Below, in pieces: positions 1-11,492 of a DNA stretch of 64,000 nt. The DNA comes from Nigrospora sphaerica (taxonomy: Eukaryota > Ascomycota > Sordariomycetes > Amphisphaeriales > Apiosporaceae). The notes beneath the pieces are model-generated. The model was not told the origin of the DNA and searched no databases. It saw only the letters and a program-made list of their open reading frames with translations. A program made the translations under genes and the position numbers. Every line of letters starts with the position of its first letter. Within the stretch, counting starts at the first letter, position 1. Location of the stretch: assembly GCA_018287875.1 (NCBI GenBank), contig JAGVVL010000017.1:3100001-3164000 (forward strand). Reading direction: 5' to 3'.

Positions 1-65
1 CTACAGACTTCACCTTTGACGAGCCAACGGTCCAGGGCACACCCGAGGGGCAACAAGCATGGTGA
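1..65 (+). CDS. Possible 3' end of a gene cut by the window edge
   Basis: One frame is open from base 3 to a TGA at 63-65 and would encode a short acidic/polar C-terminus (ends EGQQAW). A consensus donor GTGAGT at 62-67 overlaps the stop, so the exon may instead be spliced onward. Product unknown; the piece is too short to identify. Confidence 0.2.
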   Translation, partial: TDFTFDEPTVQGTPEGQQAW

Positions 66-1101
66 GTGCTGTACGGTGCCTAGTTCCAGGTCCAAGGCAT
101 CGTCATAGCCCCCCTTTTGGGCCTTTCGTGCGGGCGGGCGAGGATCCCTAGGCGTGGTGGGGTCGGGATTGATCGGTACAGCAGATTGATCCCTACTGCG
201 GTATTATAGATCGATTTCGGGGCTAACCATTCCGCCCCTGGCTTTCTTTGCGATACGCCAACGAGGCGCTTGACGTTAATCTCCTTAAGCTTTCTTGGCC
301 GCTTCGTGCCCGGACACGGAACAATAGGCATGGACAATGCCGGAGAAGACTTCCATCCACTTACGGTCCGAATAGTGCCTACGGCTCGTCCGTAATCGCT
401 CAGCCATGGGGTGACGTGAACCTATGGCATGGCGCCCTTCGAACATGCTGCGGTCATACCCGCTGTCTCGGGGTCCGGCCGGTTCCTGGGTGCGGGGAAA
501 AGGGGGCCAAGCATGGCCAGGGTCACATCAGACCGAAGTTAATTCGACTCCGCACAGCCGGCTGCCACTTTTACTCTTGCTACCCTACTGTGTGCCCGGA
601 TTCTGCCTGTCTAGTCTGCGCTCGATGACGCCAGGGCGCTGTCCAACATCAAGACATTCCGTCGCGTCTCCATTGGATCTACAGCCACGCTTGGTTGCGC
701 CGTGTGTCGGTGTGGCCGCCGTCCCCCCCACCCGCGGCGACGGCCTGGGGGTCGGCTTGACTCGCACAGGCCGTTTGTGTACTGGACGGGCTTGGCAGTG
801 AGGGAATAGGTTATCACCGCCTTGTTCGTCATTCCAATATTGGCTCCCAGGGCCGGCCCGGGATAACAAAACAACCCTGTCTGCCCTCTGCCTTTCCTTT
901 TCCCCCAAGGGGATGTCGTCTTCCCCACTGCAGCGAGGGCCAGGGCCAGGGCCAGGGCGGGGAGGCACGGGAGCTGACGGTTTCCCGGCCTCTCGTCATG
1001 CACGAGCCGACGCCGGCGCCACCCATAAGAATGGCGACCCCCCCCGACCCGGCGACAAACCGCCCCTGAAACCAGGTTTCTTCACCACGCTACGTGATCC
1101 A
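66..1101. other. Intergenic region upstream of the lactonase gene
   Basis: I see no supportable gene. The overlapping open frames on both strands are low-complexity shadows. A short GGGCCA-type repeat lies at about 936-959. The last 100-200 bases presumably hold the promoter and 5' leader of the gene starting at 1102. Confidence 0.5.
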
Positions 1102-2699
1102 ATGGCTTTGACGGCGCTTCTTCTGGGCATCCTGGTTCCTCTCGGGGCCAGAAGCTACCCGCGGGGTGTGGCTGCCAACCCTTCTTACACGAGATCTCTG
1201 CCCGAGCTGGCCCAGGTCATCGACCAGAGGAGCTTCAATGTCTTGCCGGAAGTCCCGCCGCCGGCCGAGGCCAACGCCACCACCCTCTTTGTCTGGCCCG
1301 GCGTGACGGCCGAGTCCCTCAAGGCCAAGCCGTTCCACGTCTACGACGATGAGTTCCGCGACCTGATCGGCTCCAACCCCACCCTCACCCTCGTCGCCGA
1401 AACCAAGACGGACCCCGTTTTCCACGAGGCCGTCGTCTGGTACCCGCCCACCAACGAGGTCTTCTTCGTGCAGAACGCGGGAGCCCGCGCCGCCGGCACC
1501 GGCCTCAACAAGTCCTCCATCATCTCCAAGATCTCGCTCGCGCAGGCCGAGGCCGTGAAGGCGACGCGGAACGCCGTCGGGAAGGTCAACGTGACCGAGG
1601 TCCCCTCGAACCCCCAGGTCATCAACCCCAACGGTACGTACACCAGCCGGCCGGTGGGCCATTTCCCTCCCTTGGCACGCACACGGGGGCTGACGAGGCA
1701 TGCAGGAGGTGTCTATTACGAGGGCAACATCATCTTTGCCGGAGAGGGCCAGGGCGACCGCGTAGCGTCGGCGCTGTATCTGATGAACCCCAAAGAACCG
1801 TACAATACGACAGGTAAGCTCGCCCGCACGAGACCGACGGGGGGAACCGAGTGACTAAAGAGAGACGTAGTCTTGGTGAACAACTACTTCGGGCGCCAGT
1901 TCAACTCGCTCAACGACGTTGCCATTCACCCGACCTCCAAGGAAATCTACTTCACCGACACGCTGTACGGCTACCTCCAGGACTTCCGCCCCGTCCCGGG
2001 CCTGCGGAACCAGGTCTACAGAATGAATCCTGCCACGGGGGCCGTGACCGTCGTGGCGGACGACTTCACCCTGCCCAACGGTAGGTTTCGGGTCCTCCCA
2101 CGGCCCTGAGGCGTCGAGATGGCGATGCTGACCGAGAATTCCAGGCCTGGTCTTCTCCCCCGACGGCAAGTACGCCTACGTCACCGACACCGGCGTCAAC
2201 CACGGTTTCTTCGGGTACAACTTTTCGGACCCTGCCAGCATGTGAGTTCTCGCGCGTCGCATCGCCGCCTGGGCGCAGCTAACTTGCCTCCTCCCCCAGT
2301 TACCGTTTTGACGTGCAGGAAGATGGTACCTTTGACAACAGGAAGACGTTTGCCTTCATTGGGGGCGGAATCCCTGACGGTGAGTCTACCCACGAGGAAC
2401 ACACCCTTTCCCCCCCGGCCTGGTGCAGCTCCACCAACACAAAACGGAGGTTCAACCGATGAGCGGCTAGCTGATGTATTGTGGGCACAGGCGTTCACTG
2501 CGATGCCAAGGGCAACGTCTACGCCGGCTGCGGCGACGGCGTGCACGTCTGGAACCCCTCGGGCACGCTGATCGGCAAGATCTACCTGGGCACCGGCGTC
2601 GCCAATTTCCAGTTCGCCGGCGACAACGGCATTGTCATGTGCGCCGAGACGCAGCTGTACTACGCGACGCTGAACGTAAGCGGCACGCCGCTGGTGTAA
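1102..2699 (+). CDS. Secreted SMP-30/gluconolactonase-like lactonohydrolase, six exons
   Basis: Exons read as 1102-1633, 1706-1813, 1871-2080, 2145-2241, 2300-2379 and 2491-2699, giving about 411 residues with unbroken phase across all GT-AG junctions. The N-terminus is a signal peptide (MALTALLLGILVPLGARS), so the product should be secreted or vacuolar. The body shows beta-propeller features of the SMP-30/gluconolactonase/LRE family: LNDVAIHP, EIYFTDT, LPNGLVFSPDGKYAYVTDTG and a final GNVYAGCGDGVHVWNPSG blade. It resembles fungal lactonohydrolases, which hydrolyse aldonate lactones; the exact substrate is not visible. Potential N-glycosylation sites (NAT, NKS, NVT) fit secretion. The ATG at 1102 was chosen because it opens the signal peptide; the frame extends further upstream only as low-complexity sequence. 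Family assignment is firm, substrate uncertain. Confidence 0.85.
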
Positions 2700-2873
2700 A
2701 TGGGCGACCCGGAGACGTCCCACACCCCTGCCGTTGGCCGGCGTGACGGTATATTAATCACATCAGTATCCGAAGCATAGATGTCTGTGTAGTGACAAGC
2801 GAAGGTCGTCTTTGGACTCGGGCCTTTTCCGGTTGGGGGCTTTTATGACCGTAGTGAATCAAGTGAGCAGCTC

Positions 2874-2893
2874 GGGGGGGGGGGGGGGGGGGG
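2874..2893 (+). repeat. G20 homopolymer
   Basis: Twenty consecutive G residues, about 175 bases past the stop codon of the lactonase gene. It could be length-polymorphic or an assembly weak point. Confidence 0.9.
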
Positions 2894-4696
2894 AGCGAGA
2901 GGAGGTGCCTCGTTCCCCCGTTTGCTTGCTCGGGTTACCTGTCATATTCCCGACCCGACGATCAAGAAAACCTTCCCGATCCGGCAACCGGCCATCGGCC
3001 CCCCCATGTGTCCGCCCGTCTGACGTGCGCGCTAACCCCGATGAACATGCGCGAAGGCACGGTTCGGAGGCACGGAGGGCGCACGTACGTACTTCGTAGA
3101 CGGGCGAGGCGAAGCCACGGGCCGGCCGTACGCCCATCCAGGGGTCCTGGGGGGAGGGGGCAAACGCGAGAGCTAGCCGCGCCGCCCTTCTGCCCTCCCG
3201 GCGGACCGGCTGTTGCTCATCCAAGATTTGCCACCCCTCCGACGCTCGATGACCCATCGGTGTTCCGCCCCTCGTGGTAGGGCAGCCCGCCACTTACACA
3301 CGTGCGGCCTTGGGCACCTGCGCTTCACGGCAGGAAAGAGACAACGGCACGTGTGGTCTCGTGGGAATCTGGCCATCATCTATGTACCTCTGTATCTTTG
3401 TCGATGTCAGGCGCCCAGCCTCGGTTGTCCTTGACGGGGGAGGAGACATTCTCGGGCGAGCCGGATCGCTCGACGCGCCGTCGTCGTGTCCGTGACAACC
3501 GGCTCTGTTTGTTTTTGTTTTCCTCTACTACTATACGTCGTCTGGTCCCTTTCCCCGTCCTGTCCGGTTCGAAGCCACGAGGGCGGATCGTGGATATTTT
3601 TTTAGCGGGTCGGCGGCAGGGGTTTTGATGAGTCCCTGACGGCACGGTTAGGGATGTTTTGGGCCCTACCGAACGAACTACCGACCACTCGGTTTAGTAC
3701 CGACATCCTCCCACCCATGCGCCCTCCCTTTCCTCCCTACGTACGAAGTAGTAAGTACCGTCTTGTCGCTGTACACCGGCGGTTGGGCGGGCTCCAGAAT
3801 CATTCGTCCCGCTGGCGAAATCGGCGCGGCCGTGGGAGGGCGACAACGGGCGGGTTTGTGGGTGGCGGAACTGGTGGGAGAGCGAGGACGTAGGCGTATT
3901 AATCTGGAACCCCGCCGCGCACCGGGAGTTTTCTACATGGACACCCCCCTCTCCCCCCACCAAAGGCCCCAGGTAGAGAGCTAGGCGAGCACTACGTAGA
4001 GTTTGATGCTGTATAATACGCAATCCCGAGGGACAACGCAATGCCACGACCCGGGGCACCGAGGCTCCATGTTCATCTCGCGTCATCTCGCGCTCTCTCT
4101 TTCCTCCCCCTTCCCTCTGCGGTACCCAGGAAGGGATCCCCCGGAAGTCGCGGCGAAACGGCAATTGGGTGGCCCCTCGGCCTCGTGGGCTGGGCTGAAG
4201 CCGTCGCGCGCGGCTGCGTTTCCGCGGGACGCTTTTGTTCTTCGATGAGGGGGATAATGCCTGTTTTTCCCAGCGACCGCTACAAGCACCACCCACGGTA
4301 CCTTATTATACAGTCCCCCTTGTCCCCACCGCGTATTATGTACACTTATTTCGGAGGCGTCGGGCAACTCGAACCACTCGACTACGAACCTGCGCGAATC
4401 CGGACTAGAAGGGCTGGAGGAGGGGTGGGGTGTCCATGCCAAAAAGATCGTGGTGGGGACGGGCCTCTGCTCCCCTGCGGTAAATGTGTGAGGTCTTTTT
4501 TTCCTATTCATTTTCCCGTTGTGATGCAGTTTTACCCCGTCCGAGTGTTCTTTGTTTTTTTTTTTTCCTTTCCGAGGGGAAGAGGGAGGAGGGGTTGGCG
4601 CGAAGGGGGTCAGGGGTCACACAGACTCCCTCGTGGCCCGTCCAAGGAAAAAAGGCGAGAAGCGTGTCCTTGCCCGCGTTCGCCCGAGCGAAAAGA

Positions 4697-4730
4697 GGGA
4701 GGGGAGGGGAGGGGAGGGGAGGGGTCGGGG
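4697..4730 (+). repeat. GGGGA tandem repeat, G-quadruplex-type motif
   Basis: Five or more G-runs of three to four separated by single A residues, followed by another G4 run. This satisfies the usual G-quadruplex pattern on the plus strand. No gene overlaps it. Confidence 0.8.
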
Positions 4731-6116
4731 CCAGGTCGCGCCGCGTGGCTTGAGATGCGCCGCCCGTCGACCCAGAAAGCCAATCTGACGTGTGAAAAAG
4801 CGTGGCACAAGGTGGAAGGGGAGGGGAACAGGCGAGTGAGGTGCGAGAGAAAGCAAAGACTAGCCAGTGGCCCAAGAGTTGGAGACAGAAGGAAGTGATG
4901 GTGCTGCCCGCCCCGGGATTGTATGGTATGCATGCACGTACTATATTCCATGCTGCCCCGTTTAAGCCAAGTAACTACCCATCCACCCCGTCGATGGGTA
5001 GCTTCTCAAATCCCATGTTTTTTGCGGATCCCCATGGCACACGCACACAAACGCGCACAAACGCACAAGATCATTCATGCAACAAGGCATGGAGGAGACT
5101 GGGCTCGCGCTTAACAGCAGAGAAAGGAACAGCGGTACATGCTTCCCCATGGAAATCCTGTGATGTTCAAGGTATCCTTGTCGCTTTTCCGACGCCAGGC
5201 GCGAGACTCGGGAGCACCATGTACCCACGTCGTTCGTTTCGTTGCTGTGCTTGCGGTCGCGGCCGCCGACAGTGTCGCCGGGAGGGGCTGGCGTCCCGTG
5301 CTACTTCGAAAAATAAGACAGGCCGCCAAGCTTGCGCGGCGGCCGCCCTGTCAGTCGTCGGTCTCGACGCTGGGGCCCTAGGGGTCCTTGTCTTCCATGG
5401 CGGAACGGCGGCACCACCAAACCACGCGGCGGCGGGAAGTCCCCCTTCTCAGCCTCCCCTCTCTCTCTCTTCGCCCCCAGTGCACAGAGAAAGAGAGAGG
5501 GGGGGAAGGGACATCGCTCTCTTGGAAATGCAAGCAAGGAAACCGGTAGGGCATATGCGTCATGTACGTAGGGGGAGGCAAATCTACAAATCGCAGGCAG
5601 CTGTCTGCTTCCGTAGTCTGGGTTTCCCGTTTGTTTTCCCCAGTCCAATCGGGCGGAATACTACAGCCGTACGGAGTACCTCGAGCAGGCTCGAGCCCAT
5701 TCGCACGGGGGTATATGCTTCTCGCTGCCCAGGGTCCAGCCATCGACGCCGAGGACATCCCTGTGCGCGTTGCGCGTGCGTGGGTGCTTGCCTTGAAGAT
5801 ATCCGTACTTAGCATAGTACGGATTTGGGCATGTGTATGAGTGTGTACGAAGCCTTATGCTCCGAAACTGGAGCCCCTTATTTTATTTCTAGGGTCCCGG
5901 ATCGTGAGAGGGCCGTCCGGGCAACGGGCCAGCCTACAAGCAACAGGTAAACAAACTTGAGCCCGTATGCAGAGGGACGGATACTCCGTTCGCCATCCAT
6001 GCACCTGCTGCTGCATTGGGGAAGGACGAACCCCTGCCCGGCGGCTGCACGTTGTGTCGCATGCCTCGCCAGCGGCTGTTGCCCTTCCTACTGCAGCAAT
6101 GGGAGCCGGAGGAGTT

Positions 6117-6117
<1 letters not shown>

Positions 6118-6150
<33 letters not shown>
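6118..6150 (+). repeat. (CAG)11 microsatellite
   Basis: Eleven CAG triplets followed by several GAG triplets. The open frame through it would give a poly-Gln tract, but nothing around it looks coding, so I treat it as a microsatellite. Confidence 0.9.
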
Positions 6151-6153
<3 letters not shown>

Positions 6154-8179
6154 GAGGAGGCTTACCGCTACTTTCCATCGTCGTTAGCAGCATTGGCGTT
6201 CGCATCGTGGTCATCCATCGTCCTGTCCTGTCCGTCGTTCCCAGTATGCTGCTGCATGCATGGGCGCATGAAGGAATAACTGCATGCTCCAAGCACATAC
6301 ATACCTCTCCTCCTTCCACGTACTTCCTGACTCCAAGTGGCGACGACCGTATACTTTACGATTACGGACTACTGCTATGGGCATATGATGTAAGGCAGCT
6401 ACATGCTGCTCCCACATAAACTCGCACACGGACACAAACGTCGTACAGAACCTATACACGATCCATCTGTACGCAAGCACCTACTTGAACGCGCTAGGTA
6501 GCGTAAGTATGCGCTGCGGCTACGCAGCTGCAGGCAGGGCAATGCACGACCAGCCCAGCCCTGGCCACCTCTCTCGTCTCTAGCCGAGATTCGCGGCGGC
6601 GCAACGCTGGGCGGGCCATTACGTATCGCGCCGGCGCGTGGCAAGGGCGAGGCCACAGGCCGAAGAGCTCGACGAGCATCATCTCCATCGTACGTACAAA
6701 GGCGGCGCTAGAAGAAGACGGGCCTAGTCGGTTGGAGCCCCAGTGCGTAACATACCGGGGCTGCCAACCAGGGTGGTGAGAGAAAAAAAACCAAAAAAAA
6801 ACGACGAGTCCCAAGACCCTTCCCAGATCAATGAAACGCTACTGGTTGACGCCCGGGCCAACCAGCCAATCAAATGCACCAATTCCTAATGTAGCGGACC
6901 CAGCACTGGACTTTTTTTTTTCTTGCTCTCGTCCCTCACTGGGCAACAGGGCAAAGAATGGGCAGACCATGACCGTATGCGGCAGGCTGGCAGAATGCTG
7001 GCAGACATCCATGTAGCCCATGCATCCCTGCCGAACGACGCAGACGTTAACAGGCCAGGCACGGGCAGACAGGAATTGCCGTGCGGTCCAGCAGGCCGAG
7101 CAGGCCCCCAAGTGGCCGAGCCTACGAAAGCAGCAATTTGTGCGGCTGCAGGTCCGCCTTCTGTCATTGTTCTCGTCGTCTTCTACCGCTTCATTGTAGC
7201 CGGGGTTCCCTGGCGCCCGCCGGCCCTCTTTCTCGTCGTCTCCGGCTTTTGCCCAGCCGCCCCTCATGCTCATGTCGTGGCGCCGTTTGCCAACGGCACT
7301 GATGGAAAACAGCGCAGCGCTTTCCCAGTGACGCCCGTGGTCGCCGTCTGTTCCCCTCTTTCTTTCGCTCTTTGCTTCTTTCGTCCGCCCGAAGATCCAC
7401 CCCGCCCATATGCGCCCACACGTCGATCTAGCCCGAGCTGCGGTGCCCAGCATCGAAGTTTTTTGGGTCATTCCCCTTCGCCTCACGGACGCCGTCCCGG
7501 CTTGTGCTGTGCTTGCCCAGTGGAGAGGCCCGGCCCTGGCTCCGTCGAAATGGGGTCTGACACAATCTCGCTGCGCATCTTTGCGAACCCATCCCTGCGC
7601 GGGCCCCACGCGTCCCATGCCCGCCTGTTTGGGGAGCTTGGGTGCCCTCTCGCGATGGGGGGGGGGGGGTTGTCTTTTGGCGCCCACGGCCGAACGGACG
7701 ACGAACAACGATGTTGAAAGCCGCCCGTGGCATTGGTCCGAAACCGAACGAGGGACACAGCCCCGGGTAGGTACCCAAGGCACTAAACAAGCAAGCAGTA
7801 CAGGCGCCCCTCGCCTCCCTCTCTTCCCCTATATAGACGCAGGCGGGTTGCTGGCGGGCTGGTGCGTCACCGACCTGCTGTAACAACAGCCTGCCAGCCT
7901 CGCCAGCCTCTCTCCTGTCAGCCCTGCCTGCCCGAGCCTGGCTGCTAAAGGAGAGGAAAAAAAAACGCTGCCGGGGCGTCATGGTGCTCTGTGCCTCCTG
8001 TTCTTCCTGGGCTGTCCGTTGGTTAGTGTGTGAGCGTTTGTACCCTCTCACCCATCGTTTTGGGGGGCCTGGGACCCGTACCCGTACGGGCATTAATCCA
8101 CCATTCCTTGCCCAAAGACCCAGACCCTGGTGAGTGCATCGACAGCTACCACGAAGGCGCCGGCTGCGAGTACGACTAG

Positions 8180-9110
8180 ACTTAACGACTAGCGTCCCCA
8201 TTCCGTCCGGCTGGCGTTGGGCCTGCCCATGCATCCATGCTAGTTCTGTACCTGGGACTTCTCTCTCCGTCCCTCTCGGCTGTTTCTCTCCTGGTGGTGG
8301 CTCTCGCTCGTCGGGCATGCTCTCTCTCGCCTGTACTTGCTGCTGCTTCTGCTGCTCCAGCTCCTCTCTCCCGCTCACACACACAAACATACTCACTCTC
8401 TCGGTGCCCGTCTGCTCGCGCTCTCTCTCACTCTTGGCTGCTCGTGTCACCATTCATACATCGGTGTGGGTGTGGTGGCTGTCTGTTCCGTCCTGACTTG
8501 TCTGCCTGCCTGCTGGCTGTCTGTCTCTCTTCCAAATTACTTTTTTTTTTTCCTCCCCTTGTCGTCAGACTACCTCGCGTCGACCACCCGACGCACACCC
8601 ACCCACTCCCGCACCCACCCACTCACACACGCCCAGTCACCACCCTCTTTGCCTCCCTCCCTGTACGATTCATTAGTCGTTACATCTTGCCTGCATTGAA
8701 CATAGGCTATCCCCCTCCACCGCCCTTTCCTCCATACCTGCCTGCCGATTCCCCATTTCATCATCATCGCCGTATATCCTTCCTGTATCATCTTAACTCC
8801 CTCTCGGTCCCCCGTCTTTCTCCCTCCTCCCTTAACCGCGGCGTGTGTGTGTGCTGTCGTTGTAATCATCGTACATCCATACCTCCCTCTCCCCCCTCCA
8901 GCCCAGTCCAGCCCCTCCCTGCACCAACAAACATACATCCACCCTCTCTCTTTCCCTCTCCCTCTCGTTCTCGCCCCTCCCCCCACCCCGTCCCGTCTGT
9001 GTGCACCCCCCGTGAGAAGCATCGCTGTATTATTGTCGCTGCTGTCCACACCCCCGTTGTTTTGACTCGAACCGTCTCTGCAGCCCGTGGCCACAAATCC
9101 GAGACCGATC
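8180..9110 (+). promoter_or_regulatory. CT-rich leader/promoter upstream of the GDS1-type gene
   Basis: About 900 bases with strongly pyrimidine-biased plus strand, built of CTCT, CCTCC and CACACA runs, ending about 100 bases before the ATG at 9217. Pyrimidine-rich tracts are a known feature of highly transcribed filamentous-fungal promoters and leaders, so this is probably the promoter and 5' UTR. The transcription start cannot be fixed. Confidence 0.45.
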
Positions 9111-9216
9111 ATTACGCTTGGCCGTCATCATCGTCGCCAGCATCATAATTTTAAAAAGAATAAAAAAGAAAGATAGTCGCCGGGACCTGAGACCATCTTC
9201 CGAAGTGGCTGCCACA

Positions 9217-10657
9217 ATGCCTTACAATACCCGTCGCAAGTCGCTGTCGCTGCCCTCGCTGGGAATCCATGTTCCTTCATCCAATCCCCGTTCAGCAAAT
9301 CGACCCTCGCCCAGCAACGCCGCCAACAGCAAGACGTCCGTCAGCAGCATGTCGCCCAAATCGAATGCGCCGCCCTCGGTTAGCACGCCCGGCAACAGCA
9401 GCAGCAACAGCAACAACAACAACAACAACAACCGCCTGCATCCCAACAAAAAAGTCAAGCGCTCCCACGGCGACAGCGTTTCAACACCTGCATCATCGGC
9501 AGTCCCCTCGCTTAGAGCCTCGCCCAAAACTTCGCCACCCAACCCAGACCATGCGACACCGCCGCCTTCGCCTGGCATGCACATGTCCATTGAGGCCGAC
9601 GACAACGACGCCGCCCTCAAGGCGGTCGACCTCGAGGGTATCAATGACGAGATCGTCGAGTCCGTCATTGTTCGGTTACAGGAAACCCGCAACCGCCCCC
9701 ATTTGGTCAAGGAATTGGCCACCGTCTTGATGCACCAGGTCAAGATCGTCCAACAGTAAGTTTACCCGCGCTCGCTCGCGTGACCCCAACGCACTCCCAA
9801 TGTTTTACCCACCTCGTATCCTATTCCGCCTCTATCGCCCCCACGTGCTTACACGGCTTTTTTTTTTTTTTTTGTTCAGGTCCGCCAACCCGTGTGCCAT
9901 CATCTCGTCGCGGCTTTCGTCGTATCTGAAGCGCTCGTCTTGGTCCGCCGCGGCTCCCTGTCCCCTGGCTAAGGAGCTCGAGACGGTGCACCCGCGGCGC
10001 ACCTATTTCTACCTGACAGTCTGCCCGCACCAGCCTCTGCCGGATCCCTCAACCGGCCAACTGGCCCAACGCGCCATTGTCACGCCGTCCCTGTCGAGCT
10101 CGGCGTCTACATCCGAAGATGCCGAGAGCGCCGACGCCGACCGTCGTAGGGAGCTGAGCCTCTCGCCCGAGGTGGATCTGTCTTCGCCCGAATTTGACGA
10201 CATGGAAGAGGACATGCCGATGCCGGAGCCCCCGATGGGCGCCTCGATGTCGTCCAGGCATCACCGATCCGCGTCGTCCATGTCGCGCAACCTGCGCATC
10301 GACGAGCCCCCGCTGGAGAAGGACGAGAAGGAGTTCACCGAGACGGCCGACGGCCTGCAAAAGCGAAAAGCCAGCGGAGGTCTGCTGTCGGCCGGTCCTG
10401 TCGACACGGTGCGTCTCGACGATGGCATGCAGCACGAGCAGCTGTTTGGCGGCGAGACCAAGGGCTTCAGCCTGGCTCCCAGCCTGCTGCCTCACATGGC
10501 CTTCATGACGAGCCCCGCCATGCGGCCGAGCTACATGCTGCCACCCAAAAGTAACGAAGCCGAGAACTGGTCCAAACTGGACGCCATGCTGGACTGGGAC
10601 AGGAGCCCCGAAACCGTCGAGCTCGACGAGCTCGACGGCATGCTCGACGACTTTTAA
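9217..10657 (+). CDS. GDS1-type winged-helix nuclear protein, two exons
   Basis: Exons 9217-9755 and 9880-10657 (438 residues), joined across a 124-base intron with a long T-run before its TTCAG acceptor. The start has a good context (GCCACAATG) and opens with MPYNTRRKSLSLPSLGIHVP, a start I know from the fungal GDS1 family. After a Ser/Pro/Asn-rich region (a poly-Asn run near residues 69-75) and a basic KKVKR patch, the winged-helix-like domain lies at about residues 139-235 (GINDEIVESVIVRLQ; SANPCAIISSRLSSYLKR). The C-terminal half is acidic and Ser-rich and ends in LDELDGMLDDF, which looks like an activation-type tail. Yeast GDS1 is linked to nuclear/mitochondrial function; the exact role of filamentous homologues is unclear, and nuclear regulation is inference. 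It converges with the OMS1-type gene. Confidence 0.8.
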
Positions 10658-11492
10658 CGACGTCGCCCCCTACGCGTGCCGGGGAACGAGATGCGAGTTT
10701 ATGCTTTGCCGTGTTTTATTGTATGATGGTGACGGTTTCCGTCGGAGTTGGCACAGCGACTCTGCAGGCCGCCCTTACGATTCGGCCTAGGAGTTACTGG
10801 CGTTGTCTATGCTTTATCCTCTGGAAGGACCAAGGTGTGGCGTCCTGGCTGCGGTTTCGTCTATTTTTACCCCTTACCCTCCCCATTTTACCTGTCATCT
10901 CTCGAGACGGCCGCCGTCACCCGCCCCGTGCTTGCTCGGCAGCAGCGCGGTGCGGATGCCAGCGTTGTTGATGATGAGAGTACTTCGGACAGACCCGGGC
11001 TGAAAGATGCCGGGGAACGTCTCGCTGGAGCTGAAGCCGGCGCGGGCGAGAGCCCAGCCGCGCTGTGGAAGGTCGTGGACATGAAAACTGTACATGATGC
11101 CGGGCGGAAAGAAGGAACCCAAAATCAGCAGCTGTACGCGCAGATGGGGGGCGCCGCCCCCCTCTGTATATGTAGTAGACGCCGCTCCCGTTCTGGGAGG
11201 CCGGCATATCTCTTTTGCTAGAGGACTAGATACAGCTGCACGGCGCTCGGGAAAAAGATTTCCAAAAATGAATGGATGGAGCTCAGGAACGGATAGGAAA
11301 ATCCCCTCTTATAAACAACATGGCATGTCTCTGTGGGAATTCGTGACAGGTGACTACGTCCAGATGTGTGGCACTTGGTACATCTTGATATCGTCCTAAG
11401 ATAACGACACGGGGATATTTGTCTACTGGGGGGTTTCTTCTTTTAGTTTTCCGGTTGCTCCAAACTAGCCGTCATATGCTGCGGCCGGTTGC
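10658..11492. other. Convergent 3' intergenic region
   Basis: Lies between the stop of the plus-strand GDS1-type gene and the stop of the minus-strand methyltransferase. It should hold both 3' UTRs. I see no credible gene; short frames on both strands lack domains. Confidence 0.5.

Larger units (their letters stand above)
2700..9216. other. 6.5-kb gene-poor region
   Basis: No ORF here has recognisable domains or sensible splice structure; long frames such as those at 6923-7717 (+) and 7428-8453 (-) have shadow-like composition. It contains a G20 run, GGGGA repeats, a CAG microsatellite, a 9-bp perfect hairpin (5801-5824) and a CT-rich stretch from about 8180 to 9110. Much of the right part is probably promoter and 5' leader of the GDS1-type gene. 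A TATATA at about 7830 is a possible core promoter, but no start site can be fixed. Confidence 0.45.

Noticed and set aside
6016..6279. Poly-Gln protein from the CAG repeat
   Set aside because: The frame is a microsatellite with no conserved flanks.
6923..7717. 264-codon plus-strand open frame
   Set aside because: Low-complexity, shadow-like composition, no domain, and a comparable antisense frame; GC-rich DNA readily gives such frames.
7428..8453. 341-codon minus-strand open frame
   Set aside because: No recognisable motif; Arg/Gly/Glu-rich composition is the complement of CT-rich promoter-like DNA.
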